NCBI RefSeq assembly: GCF_009451885.1
Contig: NZ_WIAO01000001.1
Span: 186,001 to 250,000, forward strand
From: Glycomyces albidus
Lineage (GTDB): Bacteria > Actinomycetota > Actinomycetes > Mycobacteriales > Micromonosporaceae
DNA length: 64,000 nt
Direction of reading: 5' to 3'
Position numbers and translations under genes: made by a program. Under the pieces are notes generated by a model that saw only the letters and a program-made list of their open reading frames with translations, was not told the DNA's origin and searched no databases. Below, in pieces: positions 1 through 6,932 of the stretch; positions within the stretch are counted from its first letter, which is position 1, and each line of letters starts with the position of its first letter.

Positions 1-9
1 TTCGGGAGC

Positions 10-36
10 CCGGACCGGGGGTCGGGCCCGGTCCGG
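10..36. terminator. GC hairpin at left edge
   Basis: A perfect 10-bp inverted repeat (10-19 with 27-36, loop of 7) lies at the left edge, likely a terminator for a gene outside the window. Bases 37-200 hold no convincing gene. Confidence 0.4.
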
Positions 37-200
37 AGCCGTGCGACCGGGACCTGAAGCAGCGCACCGGCTCCCCGCACGAGCCGTCGTCGGCGACCGG
101 CAAACCCCAGGCGTGCGTCCCACCGGAGCGGGCCGACCGGCTCGCCGCGCAGGGCGGCGGTCTCACCGGCGGCGCAGCGGCGTGCGGCCGCCCGCTCCCG

Positions 201-875
201 TCACCGCCCTTCTGCGACCGCCTTGACGCCGGCGAGCCAGGAGTCGACGCCCGCTTGGAGGGCGGCGCTCGGGATGAGTGCGGCGATGACCGGCCCGGCG
301 AGGGTCTCCCTGCACGACAGCCTGGTCTGGCCCTCGTCGGTGCGCTCGGTGCGGTAGACGTGGGTGAAGTTCGCTCCGGCGCTGGTGCTCACGTAGGTGA
401 GGAGCCGTCCGGGTTCGACGGCACCGAATATCGAGGTGATCCGGTTGGGTCCGGCGCTCCATGTGAACGCGCCGCCGGGTCGGGCGGCTTCGTCGGCTTC
501 GACGCTGTGGATGTCGGCGCGGACGGTCGGCCAGCGCTCGACGTCGGCGAGGACGGACCACACCGCCTCCGGTTCGGCGTCGATGAGGATCTCGCCCGCG
601 GCCTGCGTAGGGGCGCGTTCGTCGACGAGGCCGTCGGCGACCGCGTCGAGGAGGGCGTCGAGTCCGGGTCCGGTGTAGAGCGCGGGGCCGAGCGGCGGAG
701 CACCGCCGGCGAGCCAGCCGTCCGGGTCCTCCAGGACCGCGATCCCGGCCGCACCCGGGAGGGTCAGCCCGTCGGGTGCGGGTTCTTCGACGGCGCTCGG
801 CTGCGCGCCGGGAGTGAGGGCGAGGACCGAGCGGCGGCCGTCTTCGCTCCAGCGCAGGATTCTGATGGTGCCCAT
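201..875 (-). CDS. SRPBCC (polyketide cyclase/dehydrase-like) protein
   Basis: A 224-residue protein in two parts. Residues 1 to about 90 are a short unassigned N-terminal region starting MGTIRILRWSEDG. Residues about 95-224 form an SRPBCC fold: the opening strand and helix read EILIDAEPEAVWSVLADVERWP, followed by beta strands such as GAFTWSAGPNRITSIFGAVEPGRLLTY, and a C-terminal amphipathic helix. SRPBCC proteins bind hydrophobic ligands; no ligand can be named here. The start at 875 is preferred over the upstream in-frame ATGs because GAAAGGAACACC lies just before it. The gene diverges from a TetR regulator with only 87 bases between them, suggesting control by that regulator. Confidence 0.8.
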   Translation of the reverse strand: MGTIRILRWSEDGRRSVLALTPGAQPSAVEEPAPDGLTLPGAAGIAVLEDPDGWLAGGAPPLGPALYTGPGLDALLDAVADGLVDERAPTQAAGEILIDAEPEAVWSVLADVERWPTVRADIHSVEADEAARPGGAFTWSAGPNRITSIFGAVEPGRLLTYVSTSAGANFTHVYRTERTDEGQTRLSCRETLAGPVIAALIPSAALQAGVDSWLAGVKAVAEGR

Positions 876-892
876 GGTGTTCCTTTCGTTCC

Positions 893-916
893 CGTACATC
901 GTACCGTACAACATAC
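893..916. promoter_or_regulatory. Tandem CGTACAnCnTAC repeat, possible TetR operator
   Basis: Two adjacent 12-bp units, CGTACATCGTAC and CGTACAACATAC, sit between the divergent SRPBCC and TetR genes. Position and repetition suggest an operator of the TetR protein; this is inference. Confidence 0.35.
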
Positions 917-962
917 GGCAATCGGCCGGGTGTGGCAACTCGCGCGGCATTAGAATCAGGTC

Positions 963-1700
963 GTGGATTCACGATGGCCTGACCCCGGCACTGCGCTGCC
1001 GCTGCTGTGGCGGACCGCCGAGCGTCCCAGCCGCGGCAGCGGCCTGACCGTCGGGGCGATCGTGGAGGCGGCCGTGGCGATCGCCGACGCCGACGGGATC
1101 GGCGCGGTGACCATGCGCAGCGTCGCCGAGCGGCTCGGCGTGGGCACGATGTCGCTGTACACCCATGTACCCGGCAAGCGCGAGCTGCACGCGCTCATGC
1201 TCGACCAGGTGTTCGCCGACGGCGCGGAGGCGCCCGAGGGCGGCCGGGACTGGCGGGAGCGGTGCGCGGCGATCGCGCGGCGGGACCGGGAGCGGTACCT
1301 GCGGCACCCGTGGCTGCTGGAGCTGCCGGCCGCGCGGCCGGCGTTCGGGCCGGGCGTGGCCGCGAAGTACGACCGCGATCTGGCCGCCTTGGAGGGGACC
1401 GGGTTGAGCGCCGCGGAGATGAATGCGGCCGTGATGGCGCTGACGAGTTTCGTGTACGGCGCGGCGCGGTTCCAGAGCCAGGCCCGGTCGGACGAGCGGG
1501 ACGGCCGGACCGAGCAGCGGTTCTGGCAGGCGCATGAGCCGTTCCTGCACCTGGTGCTCGATCCCGAGCGGTTCCCGACCGCCCACCGGGTGGCCGAGGC
1601 GGCCCGGCGCGAGGGGGACGCCGACCACGACTCGTCGTTCGAGTTCGGCCTCGAGCGGCTCCTGGTCGGCATCGGCGACCTCGTCGCACGCCGCCGCTAG
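963..1700 (+). CDS. TetR family regulator with TetR_C-type ligand domain
   Basis: A 245-residue DNA-binding repressor. The helix-turn-helix is at about residues 30-75: a helix of AAVAIADADGIGAVTMRSVA, then ERLGVGTMSLYTHVPGKREL, the TetR recognition helix. The remainder is a helical ligand/dimer domain of the TetR_C_1 (tetracycline repressor-like) type, with two conserved Trp/Pro-rich stretches. It starts with GTG; no strong ribosome site is visible, so the message may be nearly leaderless. It diverges from the SRPBCC gene and probably regulates it and itself. The ligand is unknown. Confidence 0.85.
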   Translation: MDSRWPDPGTALPLLWRTAERPSRGSGLTVGAIVEAAVAIADADGIGAVTMRSVAERLGVGTMSLYTHVPGKRELHALMLDQVFADGAEAPEGGRDWRERCAAIARRDRERYLRHPWLLELPAARPAFGPGVAAKYDRDLAALEGTGLSAAEMNAAVMALTSFVYGAARFQSQARSDERDGRTEQRFWQAHEPFLHLVLDPERFPTAHRVAEAARREGDADHDSSFEFGLERLLVGIGDLVARRR

Positions 1701-1760
1701 ACGGCCCGGCCCAGCCGAGTCCTTTCGACCGCCCGCGGGACCGCCCCGTTCTGCGACACC

Positions 1761-1832
1761 GCCCGGGGCCTGTCCGGTGAACCGGCCGGGCCGGAGGCGG
1801 CCTGGCGCGTTCACTGGACGGGCCCCGGGTGC
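1761..1832. terminator. Bidirectional terminator between convergent genes
   Basis: Long imperfect inverted repeat: arm 1761-1782 pairs with 1809-1832 (core GGGGCC-GTCC-GTGAAC with few mismatches), with further GC-rich pairing in the loop. It lies between the convergent TetR and LPXTG genes. Confidence 0.6.
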
Positions 1833-1878
1833 CGGATCGCTGCGGCTTGCGGGTCCGGGTGCGGTGCTTCGGTTCCGG

Positions 1879-3426
1879 TCAGCCGGTGCGGCGGCGCCCG
1901 GCGAGGGCCAGGATCAGGCCCGAGAGCAGCGCGGTGGAGGCGGCGGCGATGAACCAGGCCGTGGAGGCCCCGGTCACCGGCAGCTTCGGCCCGCCGCCGC
2001 CGATCGTCAGGTCGGCGGTGCTGTTCCGCAGGTCCGCGTCGAGGGCGCCGGGGTACTCCTCGTCGCCGAGGGTGACGACCTGGACGGAGCCCTTGTCGGT
2101 CGACCGCTTGTCGGTGATCTCCACGGTCAGCCGGTACTCGTGCACCGTTCCGGGGTCGGTGCCGTAGAACAGGCACACGAAGTCGGTCTCGTCCTCGTCG
2201 ACCGCGGGCATGGAGTCGTTGAGGAAGTCGCTGTCGCCCTCCTCGCAGTGCCAGCCGTCCTCGGGGGCCTCGATGCCGACGAACGCGACGCCGGCGGGCA
2301 GGTCGCCGACGAGCGCGTACGAGCCGGGTCCGTCCATGAAGGTCGGTGCCTCGGCCGGGCCGCGGTTCTCGACCGGGATGGTGACGGTGACCTCGTCGCC
2401 GTTGCCGCCCTTGAACTTCGCGCCGTCGACGGCGAGGTCGTAGGGCTGCTCGGCGCTCCAGATGTCGATCCGGCCGGTCTCGGGGTCGGCGAAGTCGGAC
2501 TCGGGCTCGCTCACGGCCTGGAATCCGAGCACGTCATCGGAGCCGTCCCAGGTGACGCCGCCGAACCAGGACTCGAGCGACTCCGCGTCGATCGGGAACA
2601 CCGCGTAGCTGCACCCGCAGAGGTGGATCGGGCCGGGCGCGGTCGCGGCGACCTCGTAGCGGATCGGTTCGGTGAAGGTGAAGGCGGTGCCGCGCGCGTC
2701 CTCGAAGTCGGTGACGGCGCAGACGAGCGCGCCGTGGTCGTCCATGCAGTTGTCCCAGTCGTCCTGGGGTGCGACGAGGCCCTGCGGCAGGTAGTCGGCG
2801 GCGAACGCGGACACGACGACGGCGGCCGTGTCGTCCGGGAGCGCCTTGTCCTGGAGGAACTCGGGCCGGACGGCGGCGGCGTCGCCGGGCGCGATGCCGT
2901 CGTAGGCGACATGGCTGTGCATGTAGGGGTCTTCGGTGTCGGGGGCGACGACCTCCATGTCCTCGTCGAGGACCAGGACGGTCTCCCCGTCGACGGCGAT
3001 GGTCACGGTGTACGGGTGGACGCCGAGGTCGGCGCCGGGTTCGGCGGCGTAGAGGTAGCTGAAGTCGACGGTCCGGCCGGCGTCGGGGGCCTCGCAGGCG
3101 AGGAGGCCGGTGGCGGCGTCGGGGCTGCAGCCGCCGTACTGGGGGTCGTGGTGCTCCCGGTACACGACGCCCGTGTCGGGGGCGAGCGAGAAGTCCGCGG
3201 TGACGTCGTGCGCGCCTTCGGTGAAGTCGTCGCCGAACGCGATGGTGAGCGAGCCGTACCACTCCTCGCCGTCGGCGGTGATGCGGTGGGAGCTCGGGTG
3301 GACGACGTCGACGGGGACCGGCGCCTGGGCGGCGGCCGGGTGTGCGAAGGCACCGGCGCCGGCCAGAGCCGCGGCAATGGAGGCGGCGACGGCGCGGCCG
3401 GCGCGTGAGGGGTTGCGGTGACGCAT
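1879..3426 (-). CDS. Secreted LPXTG-anchored surface protein, function unknown
   Basis: A 515-residue exported protein. The N-terminus (MRHRNPSRAGRAVAASIAAA...) is a basic, Ala-rich signal peptide with likely cleavage after AHPAAA-Q. The C-terminus carries a sortase signal: LPVTG at about residues 482-486, a hydrophobic segment (WFIAAASTALLSGLILAL) and the tail AGRRRTG. The body has repeated beta-sandwich-like segments rich in Asp, Gly and Val, with several Cys residues (CGCSY, NCMDD, CLFYG), consistent with extracellular disulfides and CARDB/DUF11-like domains; no enzyme motif is seen. The start is chosen over the much longer frame because GAAAGGAATCGAACC precedes it. It should be covalently attached to peptidoglycan. 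Confidence 0.8.
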   Translation of the reverse strand: MRHRNPSRAGRAVAASIAAALAGAGAFAHPAAAQAPVPVDVVHPSSHRITADGEEWYGSLTIAFGDDFTEGAHDVTADFSLAPDTGVVYREHHDPQYGGCSPDAATGLLACEAPDAGRTVDFSYLYAAEPGADLGVHPYTVTIAVDGETVLVLDEDMEVVAPDTEDPYMHSHVAYDGIAPGDAAAVRPEFLQDKALPDDTAAVVVSAFAADYLPQGLVAPQDDWDNCMDDHGALVCAVTDFEDARGTAFTFTEPIRYEVAATAPGPIHLCGCSYAVFPIDAESLESWFGGVTWDGSDDVLGFQAVSEPESDFADPETGRIDIWSAEQPYDLAVDGAKFKGGNGDEVTVTIPVENRGPAEAPTFMDGPGSYALVGDLPAGVAFVGIEAPEDGWHCEEGDSDFLNDSMPAVDEDETDFVCLFYGTDPGTVHEYRLTVEITDKRSTDKGSVQVVTLGDEEYPGALDADLRNSTADLTIGGGGPKLPVTGASTAWFIAAASTALLSGLILALAGRRRTG

Positions 3427-3545
3427 GGTTCGATTCCTTTCCGGCCGGGCGGCCGTCTCCCGGCCGCCCGTGGAATGACGGGTTCGATTACTACACGCAT
3501 CCGCATCGTCACCGGATGCAGTCCGGCGCGGTGTTCTTCGGATCG

Positions 3546-3902
3546 TTACAGCGCCAGGTCCAGGGCGAGTGTGGCGATCGCCAGGCCGAGGAACGAGAAG
3601 GTCCCGACGGTCTCCTTCGGCCAGAAGTCCGCGAGGACGTGGGTGTAGACGGCGCAGGTCCAGAACAGGACCAGGCCGGCCGCGGCGGCGGTGCCGACCA
3701 GGGGGAGCCCGGCCAGTCCGGCGAGCAGGCCGATCCCGCCGAGGGCCTTGAGGACGCCGATCGGGAACACCAGCATCGAGTGCGGCACCTTCGCGCCGTC
3801 CATGAGCGGCAGGATGACTCTGAGGCGGGCCATGGCGCCGAGCCCGGATCCGAGGTTGGCGAGGCCGCCGACGAGGGCGAGGACGAAGTAGAGGGTCGAC
3901 AT
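3546..3902 (-). CDS. DoxX-like small membrane protein
   Basis: A 118-residue protein with four hydrophobic segments (from about residues 4-24, 42-62, 65-85, 95-115), matching DoxX/DoxX-like proteins in size and pattern (LGAMARLRVILPLM, FPIGVLKALGGIGLLAG). The start is fixed by AAAGGAG eight bases upstream. It lies 115 bases downstream of, and in the same direction as, an ECF41 sigma factor gene. ECF41 genes are typically paired with a COE (carboxymuconolactone decarboxylase, oxidoreductase or epimerase) or DoxX-type partner, so this is the probable target or partner of that sigma factor. The substrate is unknown. Confidence 0.8.
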   Translation of the reverse strand: MSTLYFVLALVGGLANLGSGLGAMARLRVILPLMDGAKVPHSMLVFPIGVLKALGGIGLLAGLAGLPLVGTAAAAGLVLFWTCAVYTHVLADFWPKETVGTFSFLGLAIATLALDLAL

Positions 3903-4017
3903 TGGCGTCTCCTTTGCGGTGGCGGTCGGATGGGCGACGCGGTACAGGCCGGTGCGGTGGTGGCGGCACGGCCGAGGCACGCCCGTCGCCCGACGGGTGT
4001 CGTGGTCTCGTTCGGTT

Positions 4018-4950
4018 TCAGCGGAGCCGGGTGAGCTTCTCGGGGTTGGTGACGGCGTAGACGCCGGTGACGGCCCCGTCCTCGGGGCACAGGTCGAGCA
4101 TGAGGACGCCGACGAGGTGACCGTCGCGGATCATCAGGGCCGACGGGGAGCCGTTGACGGGCCGGAACTCGACCGCGAGCCCTGCGGAGCGGCGGTAGGT
4201 GCGGCCGGTCAGGAGGCGGGCGATGCGCTCGGCGCCGTGCAGGGGCCGGGGCCCGGCGGCGGGGGCGAGGCCGCCGCCGTCGCAGGTGAGGACCACCTCG
4301 GGGGCCATGAGTCCGATGAGCGACGCGAGGTCGCCGCCGGCGACGGCGTCCATGAACCGCTCGGTGACCTGCCGGTGCAGCGCCGGGTCGACCCGGTGCT
4401 TGGGGCGCCGGGACTGGACGTGCGCCCGGGCGCGGTGCGCGGTCTGGCGGACCGAGGCCGGAGTGCGGTCGAGCATCGCGGCGATCTCGTTGTGGCCGTA
4501 GCCGAAGACGTCGGCGAGGACGAACACGGCGCGTTCGGCGGGGGTGAGGGATTCCAGGACGACCATGAGCGCCATCGACACCGACTCGGCCAGGACGGCC
4601 CGTTCGGCGCCGTCGCCGGCGGACCCGTCGAGTGCGGCGCGGTCGTAGGCGGTGCTGCCGGGTCCGGTCGGGAGCGGTTCGGGCAGCCACGGTCCGATGT
4701 AGGTCTCGCGGCGGCGCCTGACCGCGGCCTGCCGCGCGATGGCGGCGTTGATCGCGACGCGCACGAGGTAGGCGCGGGGATGCGCGATCGGCGCGCCGTG
4801 CGAGCGGGCCTCCCAGGACAGCCAGGTCTCCTGGAGGACGTCCTCGGTGTCGGCGACGGTGCCGAGCATCGCGTAGACGATGCCGAAGAGCAGCTCGCGG
4901 TGGTCGGTGAACACCGCGGTGGCCGAGCCTGCGTCCGCGTCCGGTTCCAT
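4018..4950 (-). CDS. ECF41-family RNA polymerase sigma factor (SigJ-like)
   Basis: A 310-residue sigma factor. Region 2 is at about residues 15-80 (ELLFGIVYAMLGTVADTEDVLQE) and region 4 at about 130-190 (LTPAERAVFVLADVFGYGHNEIA, then a helix-turn-helix). A C-terminal SnoaL/NTF2-like extension covers about 200-310. Three motifs diagnostic of ECF41 are visible: LPEPL near residue 87, DGGG near 222 and NPEKL near 302. In this family the extension works in cis, both activating and inhibiting the sigma core, with no anti-sigma protein; that is family knowledge. GGAGG precedes the ATG. The gene lies upstream of the DoxX-like gene. Confidence 0.92.
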   Translation of the reverse strand: MEPDADAGSATAVFTDHRELLFGIVYAMLGTVADTEDVLQETWLSWEARSHGAPIAHPRAYLVRVAINAAIARQAAVRRRRETYIGPWLPEPLPTGPGSTAYDRAALDGSAGDGAERAVLAESVSMALMVVLESLTPAERAVFVLADVFGYGHNEIAAMLDRTPASVRQTAHRARAHVQSRRPKHRVDPALHRQVTERFMDAVAGGDLASLIGLMAPEVVLTCDGGGLAPAAGPRPLHGAERIARLLTGRTYRRSAGLAVEFRPVNGSPSALMIRDGHLVGVLMLDLCPEDGAVTGVYAVTNPEKLTRLR

Positions 4951-4990
4951 TCGTCGCCTCCTCGATCGGCGGGTGGTGTCGCCGATCTGA

Positions 4991-5017
4991 GAGCGGTGCG
5001 GGGCCCGGTTCGTGACA
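4991..5017 (-). promoter_or_regulatory. Possible ECF41 autoregulatory promoter
   Basis: On the minus strand TGTCACG (from 5017) matches the reported ECF41 -35 motif TGTCACA. The expected CGTC about 16 bases downstream is only partly matched (CGCTC). It lies about 45 bases upstream of the sigma gene start. Confidence 0.35.
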
Positions 5018-5066
5018 ACCGGGCCCGTAATGTGACCGAGACCGCAGGGCCCCGGTCGTGCGGGGC

Positions 5067-6641
5067 CTACTCGGTCCCGATGTAGATGAGGGACTTGAGC
5101 ACGTACTTCCCCGGTTCGAGGACGCCCCTGAGCACCGGGAGCACCGTGGCCGGCCAGTACAGGTGGGTGCCGGGCATCGGTTCGATCAGGTCGGCTTCGC
5201 GGCCGGTCCCGCTGTCGATGATCTCCGAGCGCAGTCCCTGGCTGGTGACGAGGGCCTTCGCCTCGCCGACCTGGGCGACGTGCCCGGACTTGGGCACGCA
5301 CCAGCCGCCTTCGCCGGTGTAGAGGAGCCGGCCGGTCTCGATGACGTGGACGCGCGCGTGCCAGCCGTCCACGGCCGCCTCGAGCGAGGTCGTGATCGAC
5401 ACGTCCTCCCACGGCTGCCAGTTGACCGTCAGCACGCCGTTCTCGTCGATCGAGCCCTCGTCGGAGTCCTCGCGGCCGCGCCAGTGCCGGCCGTCCTCGG
5501 ACAGGAGCAGGGCCCCGTCGGGGACGGCGGCCTCCAGGCCCGGTCCGGGGGTGGCGTGCGAGAACCCCGCCAGCGTGGAGTAGGCGAACTTCGCGTACGC
5601 CGCTTGGCCGCCCCGGGCCCACGGGTGCCACGCCTGGCCGTTGAGGCGGGTGACGTGGCCGGCGCGGTCGCGCACGTGGACGGCACGGGCGGCCTTGTGC
5701 GGCTCCACCACCGGCGCGGGCGCGACGGCCTCGGCGGTCCAGAAGGGATGCTCGGGGCCGGCGAGCAGCCCGATGAAGACCTTGGAGGCCCACCAGGGCG
5801 AGCCGGCGGTCAGGTACTGCTCGACGACCGCGTCGTTGGGGTAGGAGTAGCCCACGGTCAGGCGCCCCTCGGGGTCGAGCATCGGCCGGCGCCACCACCA
5901 GTCGAGGTGGCGCCGCGCGTATCCGGCGGCCTCGCCCCACGGCACGGCCTCGACGTTCGCGGCGGCCAGCGCGCCCCACAGGCAGCCCTGCGCGAACCGG
6001 TACCCCAGGCTCCGTCCATAGGGGACGGCGGCGCCGTCGGCGGCGAACCAGGACCCGAACCGGCGGGCGAACGCGGTCGCGCTGGGCACGAACCGGTCGT
6101 CCCCGGAGAGGCGGTAGTGCAGCAGCGCGTACGTGTGGAACGCGAACGGGTTGTAGTAGTCGACGCGGCCGCCGAAGCCGTCCTCGAACACCGAGTCGCC
6201 CAGGAGCATCTCCCCCATGCGCTCCAGGTGCGCGGTCGCGACGGCGCTGTCGTGCTTGACGCCGATGCGGGCCAGGCCGTGGCCGGCGAACACCGGGAAG
6301 TAGTGCCAGTTGGTGTCGGCGACCTCGGTCGTGTACGCGGCGGACAGCCAGGCGGCGACGTTGTCCTTCGCCTTGGCCTCCAAGGGCTCCCAGAGCTTCT
6401 CGGGTGCCTGGGCCAGGCCCCAGCCGACGGAGGCGGCCTCGACGCAGCGCTGGCTGGTGGCGTTCATGTCGCCGACGTACCAGTCGTCCTCGGGGTCGAG
6501 GGCGCGGGCGAGGGCGGCGGCGAGCGGTTCCCAGACGGCGTCGGGGACGTGGTCCTTGGCGGCGGCCAGCCCCCACAGCGGGCGGGTGAGGAGCTCGAAC
6601 CAGTTCTCGCGGTGGGAGTGGTTGGACATGGTGACGGGCAT
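5067..6641 (-). CDS. DUF2264 family protein, putative glycoside-active enzyme
   Basis: A 524-residue cytoplasmic protein (no signal peptide). The N-terminal two thirds look like an alpha/alpha barrel rich in Trp and Tyr (DTNWHYFPVFAGHGLARIG, GGRVDYYNPFAFHTYALLHYR, GRSLGYRFAQGCLWGALAAA, SYPNDAVVEQYLTAGSPWWASK); the last third is beta-rich. This is the DUF2264 pattern, found in actinobacteria and fungi near carbohydrate genes, and its activity is not established. Two ATGs (6641 and 6629) compete; 6641 is preceded by AGGGG. The gene runs divergently from the lanthipeptide synthetase and is probably unrelated to it. Confidence 0.75.
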   Translation of the reverse strand: MPVTMSNHSHRENWFELLTRPLWGLAAAKDHVPDAVWEPLAAALARALDPEDDWYVGDMNATSQRCVEAASVGWGLAQAPEKLWEPLEAKAKDNVAAWLSAAYTTEVADTNWHYFPVFAGHGLARIGVKHDSAVATAHLERMGEMLLGDSVFEDGFGGRVDYYNPFAFHTYALLHYRLSGDDRFVPSATAFARRFGSWFAADGAAVPYGRSLGYRFAQGCLWGALAAANVEAVPWGEAAGYARRHLDWWWRRPMLDPEGRLTVGYSYPNDAVVEQYLTAGSPWWASKVFIGLLAGPEHPFWTAEAVAPAPVVEPHKAARAVHVRDRAGHVTRLNGQAWHPWARGGQAAYAKFAYSTLAGFSHATPGPGLEAAVPDGALLLSEDGRHWRGREDSDEGSIDENGVLTVNWQPWEDVSITTSLEAAVDGWHARVHVIETGRLLYTGEGGWCVPKSGHVAQVGEAKALVTSQGLRSEIIDSGTGREADLIEPMPGTHLYWPATVLPVLRGVLEPGKYVLKSLIYIGTE

Positions 6642-6932
6642 GGCGCCGGGCCCCTGAGCGGCGAGTTCGACCGCTGGCCGGCCGATCGCCAGCGCGGCGG
6701 CGCCCCATCCTGCATGGCTCTGGTCCAACGGTCCGAACAAACGCTGCGGAGAAGTCACGCTGGCAGACGCTATCAACGCGGGTCGGCTCCCGCAACCCCG
6801 GCGGGGTATGCGGCGGTATCGGACCCGTGGGTTATTCACAGGTCGAATCGTGTCAAACCGGGGTGGATTCGTCGGAGCGTTCCCAGGACGATGAGTGGCA
6901 GTCGCAAGTCGCGCTGGACCGGGAGGGCACGC
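6642..6932. other. Divergent promoter region of DUF2264 and lanthipeptide cluster
   Basis: About 290 bases between two divergent starts. No confident -35/-10 pair is seen. A short inverted repeat CGAATC...GATTCG (about 6844-6869) lies upstream of the synthetase and could be a regulator site; this is weak. Confidence 0.3.

Noticed and set aside
1534-3408. 624-residue plus-strand frame
   Set aside because: Shadow of the LPXTG gene: Gly/Val/Asp-rich sequence without domain, opposite the real gene with signal peptide and LPXTG.
3415-3445. GGTTCGATTCC resembles a tRNA T-arm
   Set aside because: No acceptor or anticodon stem can be folded around it, and it covers the start and ribosome site of the LPXTG gene.
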